From contig CAJKKQ010000028.1 of assembly GCA_905200545.1 (NCBI GenBank), positions 1 to 28,787 on the forward strand: a stretch of 28,787 nucleotides of DNA, read 5' to 3'. The translations under genes and the position numbers were made by a program. A model generated the notes under the pieces. The model was not told the DNA's origin and did no database searches. It saw only the letters and a list, made by a program, of their open reading frames with translations. The stretch is from an uncultured Oscillibacter sp. GTDB lineage: Bacteria > Bacillota > Clostridia > Oscillospirales > Oscillospiraceae. Positions 15,746 through 23,304 of this stretch are shown here, piece after piece. The stretch's first letter is position 1. Every line of letters begins with the position of its first letter.

Positions 15746-16609
15746 TTACTCGCTGAACCAGCGGCCCGTGGCGCCACAGGGCAGGGCCAGCCCCGTCTCC
15801 GTTACCGGCAGGCCCAGTTCGTCCCAGGTACACTTGCCGCCGTACTTTTCCGCCACCAGCAGGTGCAGCAGATATCCCAGCACCGAAGGGGCCAGCCCTG
15901 TGGTGTAGGAGTTGATAAGGACAAAGAGGGGCCTGTCCGAAAGCACCTGCGCGCACAGCTTCACAAAGGGATAGAGATTCTCCTCCAGCTTCCACACCTC
16001 GCCGCCGGGACCCCGTCCGTAGCTGGGCGGGTCCATGATGATGGCGTCATAGGTCTTGCCCCGCCGGATCTCCCGCTCCACGAATTTGGCGCAGTCGTCC
16101 ACGATCCAGCGAATGGGGGCCTCCTCCAGCCCGGAGAGCTTGGCATTCTCCCGGGCCCAGGCCACCATACCCTTGGCTGCGTCCACATGGCAGACGCTGG
16201 CTCCCGCCTTGGCACAGGCCACGGTGGCCCCACCGGTGTAGGCAAAGAGGTTCAGGACCCGGATGGGCCGGCCGGCAGAGCGGATCTTCTCCATGACGAA
16301 GTCCCAGTTGGCCGCCTGTTCCGGGAACAGTCCCGTGTGCTTGAAGTTCATGGGCTTCACCTGGAACGTCAGATCCTTATAACGGATTTTCCAGCTCTCC
16401 GGCAGGGTCTTTTTTTCCCAGTGCCCACCGCCGGTCTGACTGCGCAGATACCGGGCGTTGGCCTTCTTCCAGGCGGGATTGCGCCGGGGGCTCTCCCAGA
16501 TGGCCTGGGGGTCCGGGCGCACCAGCAGCTGCTTGTCCCAGCGCTCCAGCTTTTCCCCGCCTCCGCAGTCCAACAATTCATAATCCTGCCACTGATCCGC
16601 GATCCACAT
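15746..16609 (-). CDS. RlmI/RlmK-like class I SAM-dependent methyltransferase
   Basis: This 287-residue Rossmann methyltransferase is related to the 23S rRNA cytosine/guanine methyltransferase group (RlmI, RlmK/L). The SAM site is VLNLFAYTGGATVACAKAGA (motif I), with CHVDAAKGMVAWARENA (motif II) after it; the catalytic motif IV is MDPPSYGRGP. The lead-in FKHTGLFPEQAANWDF is typical. No PUA domain is visible, so it is shorter than RlmI. The frame runs upstream to a TTG at 16660, but the promoter's predicted start (near 16662) leaves that codon no ribosome site. ATG 16609 has GGAGG 8 bases upstream and is chosen. It heads the long minus-strand operon. The RNA target is unknown. Confidence 0.85.
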   Translation of the reverse strand: MWIADQWQDYELLDCGGGEKLERWDKQLLVRPDPQAIWESPRRNPAWKKANARYLRSQTGGGHWEKKTLPESWKIRYKDLTFQVKPMNFKHTGLFPEQAANWDFVMEKIRSAGRPIRVLNLFAYTGGATVACAKAGASVCHVDAAKGMVAWARENAKLSGLEEAPIRWIVDDCAKFVEREIRRGKTYDAIIMDPPSYGRGPGGEVWKLEENLYPFVKLCAQVLSDRPLFVLINSYTTGLAPSVLGYLLHLLVAEKYGGKCTWDELGLPVTETGLALPCGATGRWFSE

Positions 16610-16668
16610 AAGCGCATCCTCCAGAAGTCTTCCTGCCCATGCGGTATTTCCGCATAGCAAATCATGTT

Positions 16669-16698
16669 ATTATACCTCTTATCCTATCGGTTCGTCAA
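16669..16698 (-). promoter_or_regulatory. Promoter of the long minus-strand operon
   Basis: Read on the minus strand: TTGACG (16698-16693), an 18-base spacer, then a perfect TATAAT (16674-16669). Transcription should begin near 16662, about 50 bases before the methyltransferase ATG. I see no equally good promoter between here and 6325. Confidence 0.8.
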
Positions 16699-16736
16699 TT
16701 CCTTTTCCCACTGCGGCCTCCTCACACACGCAGGAA

Positions 16737-16762
16737 ACCCCGGCGCCTTTGGGCGCCGGGGT
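16737..16762 (-). terminator. Hairpin terminator after the flavoprotein gene
   Basis: An 11-bp perfect stem (ACCCCGGCGCC at 16737-16747 with 16752-16762) has a TTTG loop, 4 bases past the flavoprotein stop at 16767. On the minus strand the hairpin is followed only by a short TTTCC, so termination may be partial, but the stem is very GC-rich. Confidence 0.7.
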
Positions 16763-16766
16763 CCTG

Positions 16767-17348
16767 TCAGATCATCTGTATAAGGCTTTGGGCAAAGGCA
16801 CGGGTCCGGGCTTCTTTCCCTGCATCCATAAATACCGTATCATAGCCCAGATGCCGCTCGGCATGGCTGCCCAGATACCGCAGCTGGGAGTGTTTGCAAT
16901 AGCGCCGCATCCCTGTTTCAAAGAGATCACAGCCTGACTCCGGCCGGTAGCCGCAGGTCATCAGCAGCGCCACGGGCTTCCCCGCCCACAGGGAGGGCCC
17001 CTTCTCTGTGCCGTAATACTTGTTCATGCCGTACACCAGCCGATCCAGCAGTGCCTTCATGGGCGGCGTGCAGTACCAGGAGTAGATGGGGGTGGCCAGC
17101 ACCAGCAAATCCGCTGCCAGCACCCGGTCAAAGATGCCCTGCACATCGTCCTGCCGGGAACAGCCGAATTTCGTCCAGTCCCTCTGGCAGGCCCGGCAGG
17201 CCACACAGGGCTCGATGTGCCGGTCATACAGCCACACCGTCTCCGTCTGTGCCCCGGAGCCCTCCAGCTCCCGGCAAAAAGGCGTCAGCAGCGCGGCGGT
17301 ATTGCCCCCTTTCCGGGGGCTGCCCATCAGGATCAGAACCTGCTTCAC
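16767..17348 (-). CDS. Flavodoxin-family / iron-sulfur flavoprotein-like reductase
   Basis: The 193-residue protein begins with the FMN-binding loop GSPRKGGNTAALL of the NADPH-dependent FMN reductase/flavodoxin group, followed by PIYSWYCTPPMKALLDR, a family-typical FMN contact. Between them is CVACRACQRDWTKFGC, a compact cysteine motif like that binding a [4Fe-4S] cluster in archaeal and clostridial iron-sulfur flavoproteins. It probably shuttles electrons. The frame opens at a TTG (17366) without a ribosome site. GTG 17348 overlaps the upstream stop as GTGA and is preferred, implying coupling to the dehydratase-like gene. This suggests it is an electron donor or partner of that system; that role is inference. 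Confidence 0.82.
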   Translation of the reverse strand: MKQVLILMGSPRKGGNTAALLTPFCRELEGSGAQTETVWLYDRHIEPCVACRACQRDWTKFGCSRQDDVQGIFDRVLAADLLVLATPIYSWYCTPPMKALLDRLVYGMNKYYGTEKGPSLWAGKPVALLMTCGYRPESGCDLFETGMRRYCKHSQLRYLGSHAERHLGYDTVFMDAGKEARTRAFAQSLIQMI

Positions 17349-18718
17349 GGCTTTTCGCTGCCGCAAGACGCACAGCCTGCGCAGCAGGTACCGCAGGCCG
17401 CAGCATCCTCCTCCGGAATGGAGGCCGGTGCCGGGACAGGCTCCTGTACCGTGCCGTTGTCCCGGTGCTCCAGACGCTCACGGGCCACTGCCAGCATCAG
17501 CTTGATGCGGTTTTCCTGGTTGACCCGGGTAGCACTGGGATCATAGTCAATGGGGGTAATATTGGCCTGGGGATACAGCTCCCGGATCTTGTTGATCATA
17601 CCCTTGCCGCAGATGTGGTTGGGCAGACAGCCAAAGGGCTGGGCGCAGACGATGTTCTCATAGCCTGCCCGGACCAACTCGATCATCTCCGCGGTGAGGA
17701 GCCAGCCCTCGCCCATCTTATCACCCATGCCGATGATGCCATTCGTGAGCTTGGTGAGCTCCCGGAAAGGCAGCGGCGCGTGGTAGCCGTTGTCCTTGAG
17801 GACCTTGATCATCACGCTCTCCATCCCCTCAATGTACTTGAGGATCACGTCGGAGATATGCTTTTCCAAAAAGCTTCCGCCATAGAGCCGGGCGGTCTCA
17901 GAGGGATTGTAGGCGCAGTACTGCACAAAGCCCATGAGGCCCGGCAGGTTCACCTCGCAGTCCTGGCTGGCCAGGAATTTCTCCAGATCGTTGTTGCCCA
18001 GAGGGGAGTATTTCACATAGATCTCCCCCACCACGCCCACTTTCACTTTAGGCACCCGGAGGACGGGAATGGCGGCAAAGTCCGCGGCGATCTTGGGCAT
18101 GGCAGCCTTGATCTCCCGACCCGACCAGCCCTTATCCTGGAGCACCCAGCCGCAAATAGTGTCAAGCCATTTCTCTTGACAGGCGCTGGCAGCACCCTTT
18201 TCCAGCTCGTAGGGCTCCGTCTGGGCCTTGAGGGCCACCAGCAGATCCCCGTAGTAAATGCAGGCCAGGAGCTTGCGCATCATGGGCAGGGTCATGGGGA
18301 AGCCGGAGTCCTTCTCCAGGCCGGAGAAGTTGAGGCTCACCACCGGCACCTGGGGATAGCCCGCTTTCACCAGGGCCTTGCGCAGCAGGTGGATGTAGTT
18401 GGAGGCCCGGCAGCCGCCGCCGGTCTGGGTGATGATAAGGGCGGTGTGATCCAGGTCATACTTCCCGGAACCCAGGGCGTCCAGGAACTGACCGATCACC
18501 AACAGCGCCGGATAGCAGGTGTCATTGTGGACGTATTTGAGGCCCAGCTCACACACCTGGCTGCCGCAGTTTTCCAGCAGCTCGCAGGTATAGCCCGCCT
18601 GCTTCATCACGGCGGCCAGGATTCGGAACTGCACCGGGGCCATATTGGGGATGAGGATCTTATGGGTCTTCTTCATCTCCGGGGTAAACTTGGGGTAATT
18701 TTGAAATTCCAGCTCCAT
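17345..18718 (-). CDS. 2-hydroxyacyl-CoA dehydratase-like (HgdB-type) protein with cysteine-rich tail
   Basis: This 457-residue protein corresponds to the C-terminal part of the large (about 1,400-residue) acyl-CoA dehydratase activase-related proteins of anaerobes. The start MELEFQNYPKFTPEMKKTH, then YVHNDTCYPALLVIGQ, TGGGCRASNY and CAQPFGCLPNHICGKG, provides conserved cysteines likely to hold an iron-sulfur cluster, possibly a double-cubane type. The role inferred is ATP-driven reductive chemistry together with the activase encoded upstream. The last residues add a CxxCCxxCxxC tail (Cys442, 445, 446, 449, 452). The ATG lies 3 bases after the activase stop, and its GGAGG is inside the end of that gene, so the two are translationally coupled. 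The substrate is unknown. Confidence 0.82.
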   Translation of the reverse strand: MELEFQNYPKFTPEMKKTHKILIPNMAPVQFRILAAVMKQAGYTCELLENCGSQVCELGLKYVHNDTCYPALLVIGQFLDALGSGKYDLDHTALIITQTGGGCRASNYIHLLRKALVKAGYPQVPVVSLNFSGLEKDSGFPMTLPMMRKLLACIYYGDLLVALKAQTEPYELEKGAASACQEKWLDTICGWVLQDKGWSGREIKAAMPKIAADFAAIPVLRVPKVKVGVVGEIYVKYSPLGNNDLEKFLASQDCEVNLPGLMGFVQYCAYNPSETARLYGGSFLEKHISDVILKYIEGMESVMIKVLKDNGYHAPLPFRELTKLTNGIIGMGDKMGEGWLLTAEMIELVRAGYENIVCAQPFGCLPNHICGKGMINKIRELYPQANITPIDYDPSATRVNQENRIKLMLAVARERLEHRDNGTVQEPVPAPASIPEEDAAACGTCCAGCASCGSEKP

Positions 18719-18721
18719 GGC

Positions 18722-21649
18722 TCACACCTCCTCTTTGAGCTCTTTCTTCTCATCCAGCGCGGCAAACAGGCTCCGCAGCCGGATCTGCACCGCACCCAAG
18801 TTGGTGATCTCGTCGATCTTCAGCTGGGTGTAAAGCTTGCCTCCCGCCTGGAGGATCTCCCGGGTCTCGTCGGAGGTGATGGCGTCCACGCCGCAGCCGA
18901 AGGAGACAAGCTGCACCAGGTCCATATCCGGCTGATCGCAGCAGTACCGGGCGGCGGCATACAGCCGGGCGTGGTAGGTCCACTGATTGAGCACCGTGGT
19001 GGGGAACTTCTCCACCCGGTTGGAGATAGAATCCTCCGTCACCACGGCGGCACCGAAGCGGGTAATGAGCGTGTCGATGCCGTGGTTCACCTCCGGGTCC
19101 ACATGGTAGGGACGACCCGCCAGCACGATGATCCGGCGGCCCTCCGCCCGGGCCTGGTCAATGACCCGCTCCCCCTCCTTGCGGATCTGGGACATATGGT
19201 GGGCATACTCGGCATAGGCAGCGTCGGCAGCCTCCTTCACCTCTCCCTTGGTGATATCCGGGAAGTACTGACGCAGGATCTGGAAGATCTTCTTGGTGAA
19301 GTCCTTGGGACGGTGGAGGCCCACATAATCGTAGATGAACTTTGTCTCCTTGACCTCAGGGCAGTTGCCAGCAATGACCTCCGGATAATAGGCCACCACC
19401 GGGCAGTTGTAGTTGTTGTCGCCCAGGCCCTCATCCAGATTGTAGGTCATGCAGGGGTAGAAGATGGCGTCCAGCCCCAGCTTGGAGAGGAAGTGGATGT
19501 GACCGTGGGCCAGCTTGGCCGGGAAGCAGGCGGTATCACTGGGGATGGTGCCCTGCCCCTTCAGGTACAGGTCCCGACTGGAGAGGGGGCTGTGATACAC
19601 GGCGAAGCCCAGCTTGGTAAAGAACGTATGCCAGAAGGGCAGCAGCTCCCACATGTTCAGGCACAGCGGCAATCCGATCTTACCCCGCTTGCCGGGAACC
19701 GGCTTATAGCCCAGAATCAGCTTGCGCTTATAGGCATAGAGATTGCGCTCTCCGGTGTCCGCCTTGCCAGTGACGGGCCGATCGCAGCGGTTGCCGCTGA
19801 TAAAGGTGGAGCCGTCGGCAAAGGTGTTCACCGTCATCTGGCAGTTGTTGCCGCAGCGGCCGCAGACCTCGCTGCGGGTCTCCTGCTTGAAATCCGCCAG
19901 TTCCTGGGCGCTCAAAAGCGTGCTGGTCTGATTTGCCGCCGCCTTGCCCCGGCCGTAGAGGGCCGCACCGTAGGCGCCCATGAGGCCGGCGATGTCCGGG
20001 CGGATGACCTCCACCCCCATCTCTTTTTCAAAAGCCCGGAGGACGGCCTCATTATAAAAAGTGCCGCCCTGGACCACGATATTGCGGCCCAGCTCTTCAG
20101 GAGAGGACGCCCGGATAACCTTATAGATGGCGTTTTTCACCACGGAGATGGAGAGGCCTGCGGAGATATTTTCAATGGTGGCGCCGTCCTTCTGGGCCTG
20201 CTTGACGGAGGAGTTCATGAACACCGTGCAGCGGCTGCCAAGGTCCACGGGCCGGTCTGCAAAGAGTCCCAGCTTGGCAAACTCCTTGACATCATAGCCC
20301 AGCGCCTGGGCAAAGGTCTGCAGGAAGCTGCCGCAGCCGGAGGAGCACGCCTCGTTGAGGAAGATGTTGCTGATGGCGCCGTCCTCGATCTTGAAGCACT
20401 TCATGTCCTGACCGCCGATGTCGATGATGAAATCCACATTGGGCAGGAAATAACGGGCAGCCGTGAAGTGGGCCACCGTCTCCACCACACCGTAATCCGC
20501 GTGGAAAGCCGCCTTGGCAAGATCCTCTCCGTAGCCGGTGGTGGTGACGGACGCCACATGCAGCGCCGGATGCTCCGCGTAGAGCTTCTGGAGCACCTCA
20601 CGGATCAGGGGCACGGGGTTGCCCAGGTTGGGCCGGTAGTCCGTAAAGAGGATCCGGGCGTCCTGATCGATCACCACCATCTTCACGGTGGTGGAGCCGG
20701 AGTCAATGCCGATATGCACCGGGGCGGCGTAATCCGCCTGGAAGGGCATCTGGGGCACCGTTGCCTTGGCGTGGCGGGCCCGGAAGGCCTCATACTCCTC
20801 CTTGCTGGAAAACAGGGGCGGCTGGGAGCGGTAAGTCTCCGACGCGCCCCGGGCCTGGAGGCGGTCTGCCACCTCTTTGAGGTCAAAGATCTGGTCGGAG
20901 TAGAAAGCGGCGCCCATGGCCACAAACAGCAGACTGTTCTCCGGACACAGGCCCTTTACCCCCAGGGTCTTGTCAAAGCTCTCCCGCAGGCAGTGAGAGA
21001 AAGTCAGGGGTCCCCCCAGATACACCACATTCCCCTTGATGGGACGGCCCTGGGCCAGGCCGGCGATGGTCTGGTTCACCACCGCCTGATAGATGCTGGC
21101 GGAAATGTCCTCCGCCCGGGCACCCTGGTTGATGAGGGGCTGGATGTCGCTCTTGGCAAACACGCCGCACCGGGAGGCGATGGTGTACGTCTTCTCCGCC
21201 CGGCTGGCAGCCTCATCCATCTCGTCGGCGGTCATCTTCAAAAGGGTCGCCATCTGGTCAATGAAGGCGCCGGTGCCGCCGGCACAAGAGCCGTTCATCC
21301 GCACCTCGGTGCCGCCGGTGAGGAAGAGGATCTTGGCATCCTCACCGCCCAGCTCGATGATGCAGTCCGTGCCGGGAGTCAGGCGGTTGGCCGCCACCCG
21401 GGTGGCAAAGACCTCCTGCACAAAGGGTACCTGTACGCTCTCCGCCATGCCCATACCGGCGGAGCCGGAAATGGCGAACTGGGCTTTGCCGCTGGGCACG
21501 TACTGCTCCGCCATGCGGCGCAGCAACTCTTCGGACTTTTCCAGGATATGGCTGAAATGCCGCTCGTATGTACTGTATACGACGCGGTCTGCATCGTCCA
21601 GAACCACACATTTTATGGTAGTGGAGCCCACGTCCAAACCTACTTTCAA
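18722..21649 (-). CDS. Acyl-CoA dehydratase activase-related protein (two BcrAD/BadF ATPase domains + DUF2229)
   Basis: This 975-residue protein contains two ASKHA-fold activase domains. Domain 1 (about 1-265) has VGLDVGSTTIKC, IELGGEDAK, NGSCAGGTGAF (Cys122) and SRCGVFAKSD (Cys161), spaced like the cluster-ligating pair of HgdC-type activases. Domain 2 (about 312-568) has IGIDSGSTTVKM, IDIGGQDMKC, NEACSSGCGSF (Cys435, Cys439) and GSRCTVFMNSS (Cys474). A DUF2229 domain with more cysteines (CGRCGNNCQ) follows from about 595. Family members use ATP to drive low-potential electron transfer to a dehydratase-like partner. The longest frame starts at 21754 inside the -35 box; TTG 21649 has GGAGG 8 bases upstream and is used. 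It heads a three-gene operon. The substrate is unknown. Confidence 0.88.
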   Translation of the reverse strand: MKVGLDVGSTTIKCVVLDDADRVVYSTYERHFSHILEKSEELLRRMAEQYVPSGKAQFAISGSAGMGMAESVQVPFVQEVFATRVAANRLTPGTDCIIELGGEDAKILFLTGGTEVRMNGSCAGGTGAFIDQMATLLKMTADEMDEAASRAEKTYTIASRCGVFAKSDIQPLINQGARAEDISASIYQAVVNQTIAGLAQGRPIKGNVVYLGGPLTFSHCLRESFDKTLGVKGLCPENSLLFVAMGAAFYSDQIFDLKEVADRLQARGASETYRSQPPLFSSKEEYEAFRARHAKATVPQMPFQADYAAPVHIGIDSGSTTVKMVVIDQDARILFTDYRPNLGNPVPLIREVLQKLYAEHPALHVASVTTTGYGEDLAKAAFHADYGVVETVAHFTAARYFLPNVDFIIDIGGQDMKCFKIEDGAISNIFLNEACSSGCGSFLQTFAQALGYDVKEFAKLGLFADRPVDLGSRCTVFMNSSVKQAQKDGATIENISAGLSISVVKNAIYKVIRASSPEELGRNIVVQGGTFYNEAVLRAFEKEMGVEVIRPDIAGLMGAYGAALYGRGKAAANQTSTLLSAQELADFKQETRSEVCGRCGNNCQMTVNTFADGSTFISGNRCDRPVTGKADTGERNLYAYKRKLILGYKPVPGKRGKIGLPLCLNMWELLPFWHTFFTKLGFAVYHSPLSSRDLYLKGQGTIPSDTACFPAKLAHGHIHFLSKLGLDAIFYPCMTYNLDEGLGDNNYNCPVVAYYPEVIAGNCPEVKETKFIYDYVGLHRPKDFTKKIFQILRQYFPDITKGEVKEAADAAYAEYAHHMSQIRKEGERVIDQARAEGRRIIVLAGRPYHVDPEVNHGIDTLITRFGAAVVTEDSISNRVEKFPTTVLNQWTYHARLYAAARYCCDQPDMDLVQLVSFGCGVDAITSDETREILQAGGKLYTQLKIDEITNLGAVQIRLRSLFAALDEKKELKEEV

Positions 21650-21725
21650 GTGATGTTCCTCCTTTGAACAACGCGGCCCCGATACCGGCAGAGCCAGCTG
21701 GCCGCATGATACCACATTAATTGGC

Positions 21726-21754
21726 ATTGTACTCTTTTCTGCCGGGATGTGCAA
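21726..21754 (-). promoter_or_regulatory. Promoter of the activase operon
   Basis: On the minus strand TTGCAC (21754-21749) and TACAAT (21731-21726) are separated by 17 bases. Transcription should start near 21719, leaving a leader of about 70 bases before TTG 21649. The match rules out the ATG at 21754 as a start. Confidence 0.75.
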
Positions 21755-21811
21755 TCGGCAAAATTCGCCAACTGTGTAAAGAACGCGTTAAGAAATCGTT
21801 TATCTTTTCTC

Positions 21812-21840
21812 TTGGACTGGCGCTCGGTTTGTGCTATAAT
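21812..21840 (+). promoter_or_regulatory. Promoter of queH
   Basis: TTGGAC (21812-21817), 17 bases, then TATAAT (21835-21840) with TG one base upstream of the -10. It is divergent from the activase promoter and gives a leader of about 25 bases before ATG 21873, with AGGAG at 21861-21865. Confidence 0.85.
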
Positions 21841-21872
21841 TTATTTAATTATGTAAAAACAGGAGAGTTCCC

Positions 21873-22442
21873 ATGGAAACAACACTTTTGCACTGCTGCT
21901 GCGCCCCCTGCTCTTTAAGCTGCATCGATCCTCTGCGGGAAGAGGGCATCGAACCGGTAGCTCTGTGGTACAATCCCAACATCCACCCCTGGACGGAGTA
22001 CAAGGCCCGGCGGGACTGTCTTCTGGAGTACGCCCCCACCATCGGCATGGAGGTGCGGGTATGGGAGAATTACGGACTGCGGGAATTTGTGGAAAACGTG
22101 GCCTCCAACATTGACGGCCGCTGCGCTTATTGCTACGGGCATCGCCTCCACGGCGCCGCAAAATACGCCGCAGAGCACGGCTTTTCCTCCTTCACCTCCA
22201 CCCTGCTGGCCAGCACCTACCAAAACCACGAGGCCATCGTGGCCGCGGCGGAAGCCGCAGCGGAGCGCTATGGGGTAAAATTCCTCTACCGGGACTTCCG
22301 CCCCTACTTCCGGGCGGGCAACCAGCGGGCACGGGAGTTGGGCTTTTATATGCAGAAATACTGCGGATGCGTCTTCTCCGAGCAGGAGCGCTATCAAAAG
22401 AAGATCGACCGGGATCTGGAAAAATTCCGGGAACAGGGCTGA
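21873..22442 (+). CDS. queH: Epoxyqueuosine reductase QueH
   Basis: QueH performs the last step of queuosine tRNA modification, reducing epoxyqueuosine to queuosine, and replaces the cobalamin enzyme QueG in many anaerobes. The 189-residue protein shows the family cysteine pattern: LLHCCCAPCS at the N-terminus (Cys8-10, Cys13), a central GRCAYCYGHRL, and a late YCGCVFSEQERY, which together bind the [4Fe-4S] cluster and a second metal. STLLASTYQNHE is another conserved stretch. AGGAG lies 7 bases upstream of the ATG and a near-consensus promoter precedes it. No other queuosine genes are in the window. Confidence 0.94.
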   Translation: METTLLHCCCAPCSLSCIDPLREEGIEPVALWYNPNIHPWTEYKARRDCLLEYAPTIGMEVRVWENYGLREFVENVASNIDGRCAYCYGHRLHGAAKYAAEHGFSSFTSTLLASTYQNHEAIVAAAEAAAERYGVKFLYRDFRPYFRAGNQRARELGFYMQKYCGCVFSEQERYQKKIDRDLEKFREQG

Positions 22443-22455
22443 TGCTTCCCGGTTC

Positions 22456-22476
22456 CCAGGAAAAAGCCTGGATTTT
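22456..22476 (+). terminator. Weak candidate terminator after queH
   Basis: CCAGG (22456-22460) pairs with CCTGG (22467-22471) across an A-rich loop and is followed by ATTTTG. An overlapping alternative pairs GGATTTT with AAAATCC just downstream. The stem is short, so termination is only possible. A new promoter begins at 22499. Confidence 0.35.
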
Positions 22477-22498
22477 GCAAAAAATCCGCAAAAAACCA

Positions 22499-22527
22499 TT
22501 GACAATCTTCCCCACTGCTGATATACT
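22499..22527 (+). promoter_or_regulatory. Promoter of the rplU-prp-rpmA operon
   Basis: Consensus TTGACA (22499-22504), a 17-base spacer and TATACT (22522-22527). This is a strong housekeeping-type promoter, as expected for ribosomal protein genes. Transcription should start near 22534. Confidence 0.88.
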
Positions 22528-22533
22528 TTGTAA

Positions 22534-22615
22534 GCCGCTTTGAATGGGCATGAAGTGTCCCCCTACGGGACCGCCCCCGACAGCGAGCCCGTAGTAAAGG
22601 AGTTGAATCAAAATA
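22534..22615 (+). promoter_or_regulatory. Candidate ribosomal protein L21 leader (autoregulatory 5' UTR)
   Basis: The roughly 80-base leader of rplU can fold: CTACGGG (22563-22569) pairs with CCCGTAG (22588-22594) over an 18-base C/A-rich loop, and an upstream GGGCA...TGTCCC can form a second small stem. AAGGAG (22597-22602) follows immediately. Firmicutes are known to carry a structured L21 leader at this position, thought to bind L21. I did not match it base for base to that RNA family. Confidence 0.5.
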
Positions 22616-22927
22616 ATGAACGCTATCATCGTGACCGGCGGCAAGCAGTACAAGGTGTCCGAGGGCGACGTGGTCTACATCGAGAAGCTGGACCAGGAAG
22701 CCGGCGATACCGTGAAGTTCGATCAGGTTCTGGCTGTCATCGACGGCGAGAAGGCCACCTTCGGTACCCCCGTTGTGGAGGGCGCCAGCGTGGAGGCCAC
22801 CATCGTCAAGAACGGTAAGGGCAAGAAGATCCGCATCTTCAAGTACAACCCCAAGAAGGGTTACCGCAAGCGTCAGGGCCATCGTCAGCCTTACACCAAG
22901 GTCGAGATCTCCAAGATCTCTGTGTGA
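22616..22927 (+). CDS. rplU: Large ribosomal subunit protein bL21
   Basis: A 103-residue ribosomal protein with the L21 signature: [16 protein letters not shown] at the N-terminus, [28 protein letters not shown] at the C-terminus (given here as the defining region rather than a motif to search). It binds 23S rRNA in the 50S subunit. AAGGAG is 13 bases upstream, rather long. It is first in the conserved rplU-prp-rpmA order, and its stop overlaps the next start codon. Confidence 0.97.
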   Translation: MNAIIVTGGKQYKVSEGDVVYIEKLDQEAGDTVKFDQVLAVIDGEKATFGTPVVEGASVEATIVKNGKGKKIRIFKYNPKKGYRKRQGHRQPYTKVEISKISV

Positions 22928-23262
22928 GTATGACCACCGTTACGTTTCGGATGGAGGGCGACCGGATCACCGGTTTTGACTCCAAGGGCCACAGCGGCTA
23001 TGCCGAGGCCGGGTCCGACATCGTCTGCGCCGCCATCACCAGCGCCATCCGCCTGGTGGAGGCCACGGTCAACGATGTCCTGGGTCTGGCTGCTTCCGTG
23101 AAGGTCCGGGAAGAGGACGCGTCCATTTCCCTGCGCCTGCCCGGAGGACTGGCTCCCACTGCTGAGAGCACCTGTCAGTCCCTGATGACCGGTTTGATGG
23201 TCTATTTCGCCCAGCTCCACGACGAATACCCCGACAATATTGAAGTTTTGGAGGATGATTAA
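22924..23262 (+). CDS. prp: Ribosomal-processing cysteine protease Prp
   Basis: Prp removes the N-terminal extension of ribosomal protein L27 in Firmicutes and relatives. The 112-residue protein has the catalytic His23 in [10 protein letters not shown] and catalytic Cys35 in SDIVCAAI, the usual 12 residues apart. The gene lies between rplU and rpmA, its normal place. GTG 22924 overlaps the rplU stop (GTGA). An alternative ATG at 22930 would shorten the protein by two residues; neither has a strong ribosome site, so coupling to rplU is likely. Confidence 0.93.
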   Translation: MSMTTVTFRMEGDRITGFDSKGHSGYAEAGSDIVCAAITSAIRLVEATVNDVLGLAASVKVREEDASISLRLPGGLAPTAESTCQSLMTGLMVYFAQLHDEYPDNIEVLEDD

Positions 23263-23304
23263 CGCCTCCCCATCTACAATCTTACAGAAAGGATGGTCCC
23301 GATC

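Noticed and set aside
17345..18724. A frameshift or sequencing error splitting one activase gene
   Set aside because: The second frame has its own GGAGG and ATG at ideal spacing right after the stop, and both halves are intact, so a natural two-gene arrangement is more likely.
17051..21667. A very long plus-strand open frame (over 1,500 codons)
   Set aside because: It lies antisense to the activase and dehydratase genes, which have clear motifs, promoters and ribosome sites. Its translation is low-complexity His/Gly/Leu/Val with no family motif. GC-rich codon usage removes stops from the opposite strand.
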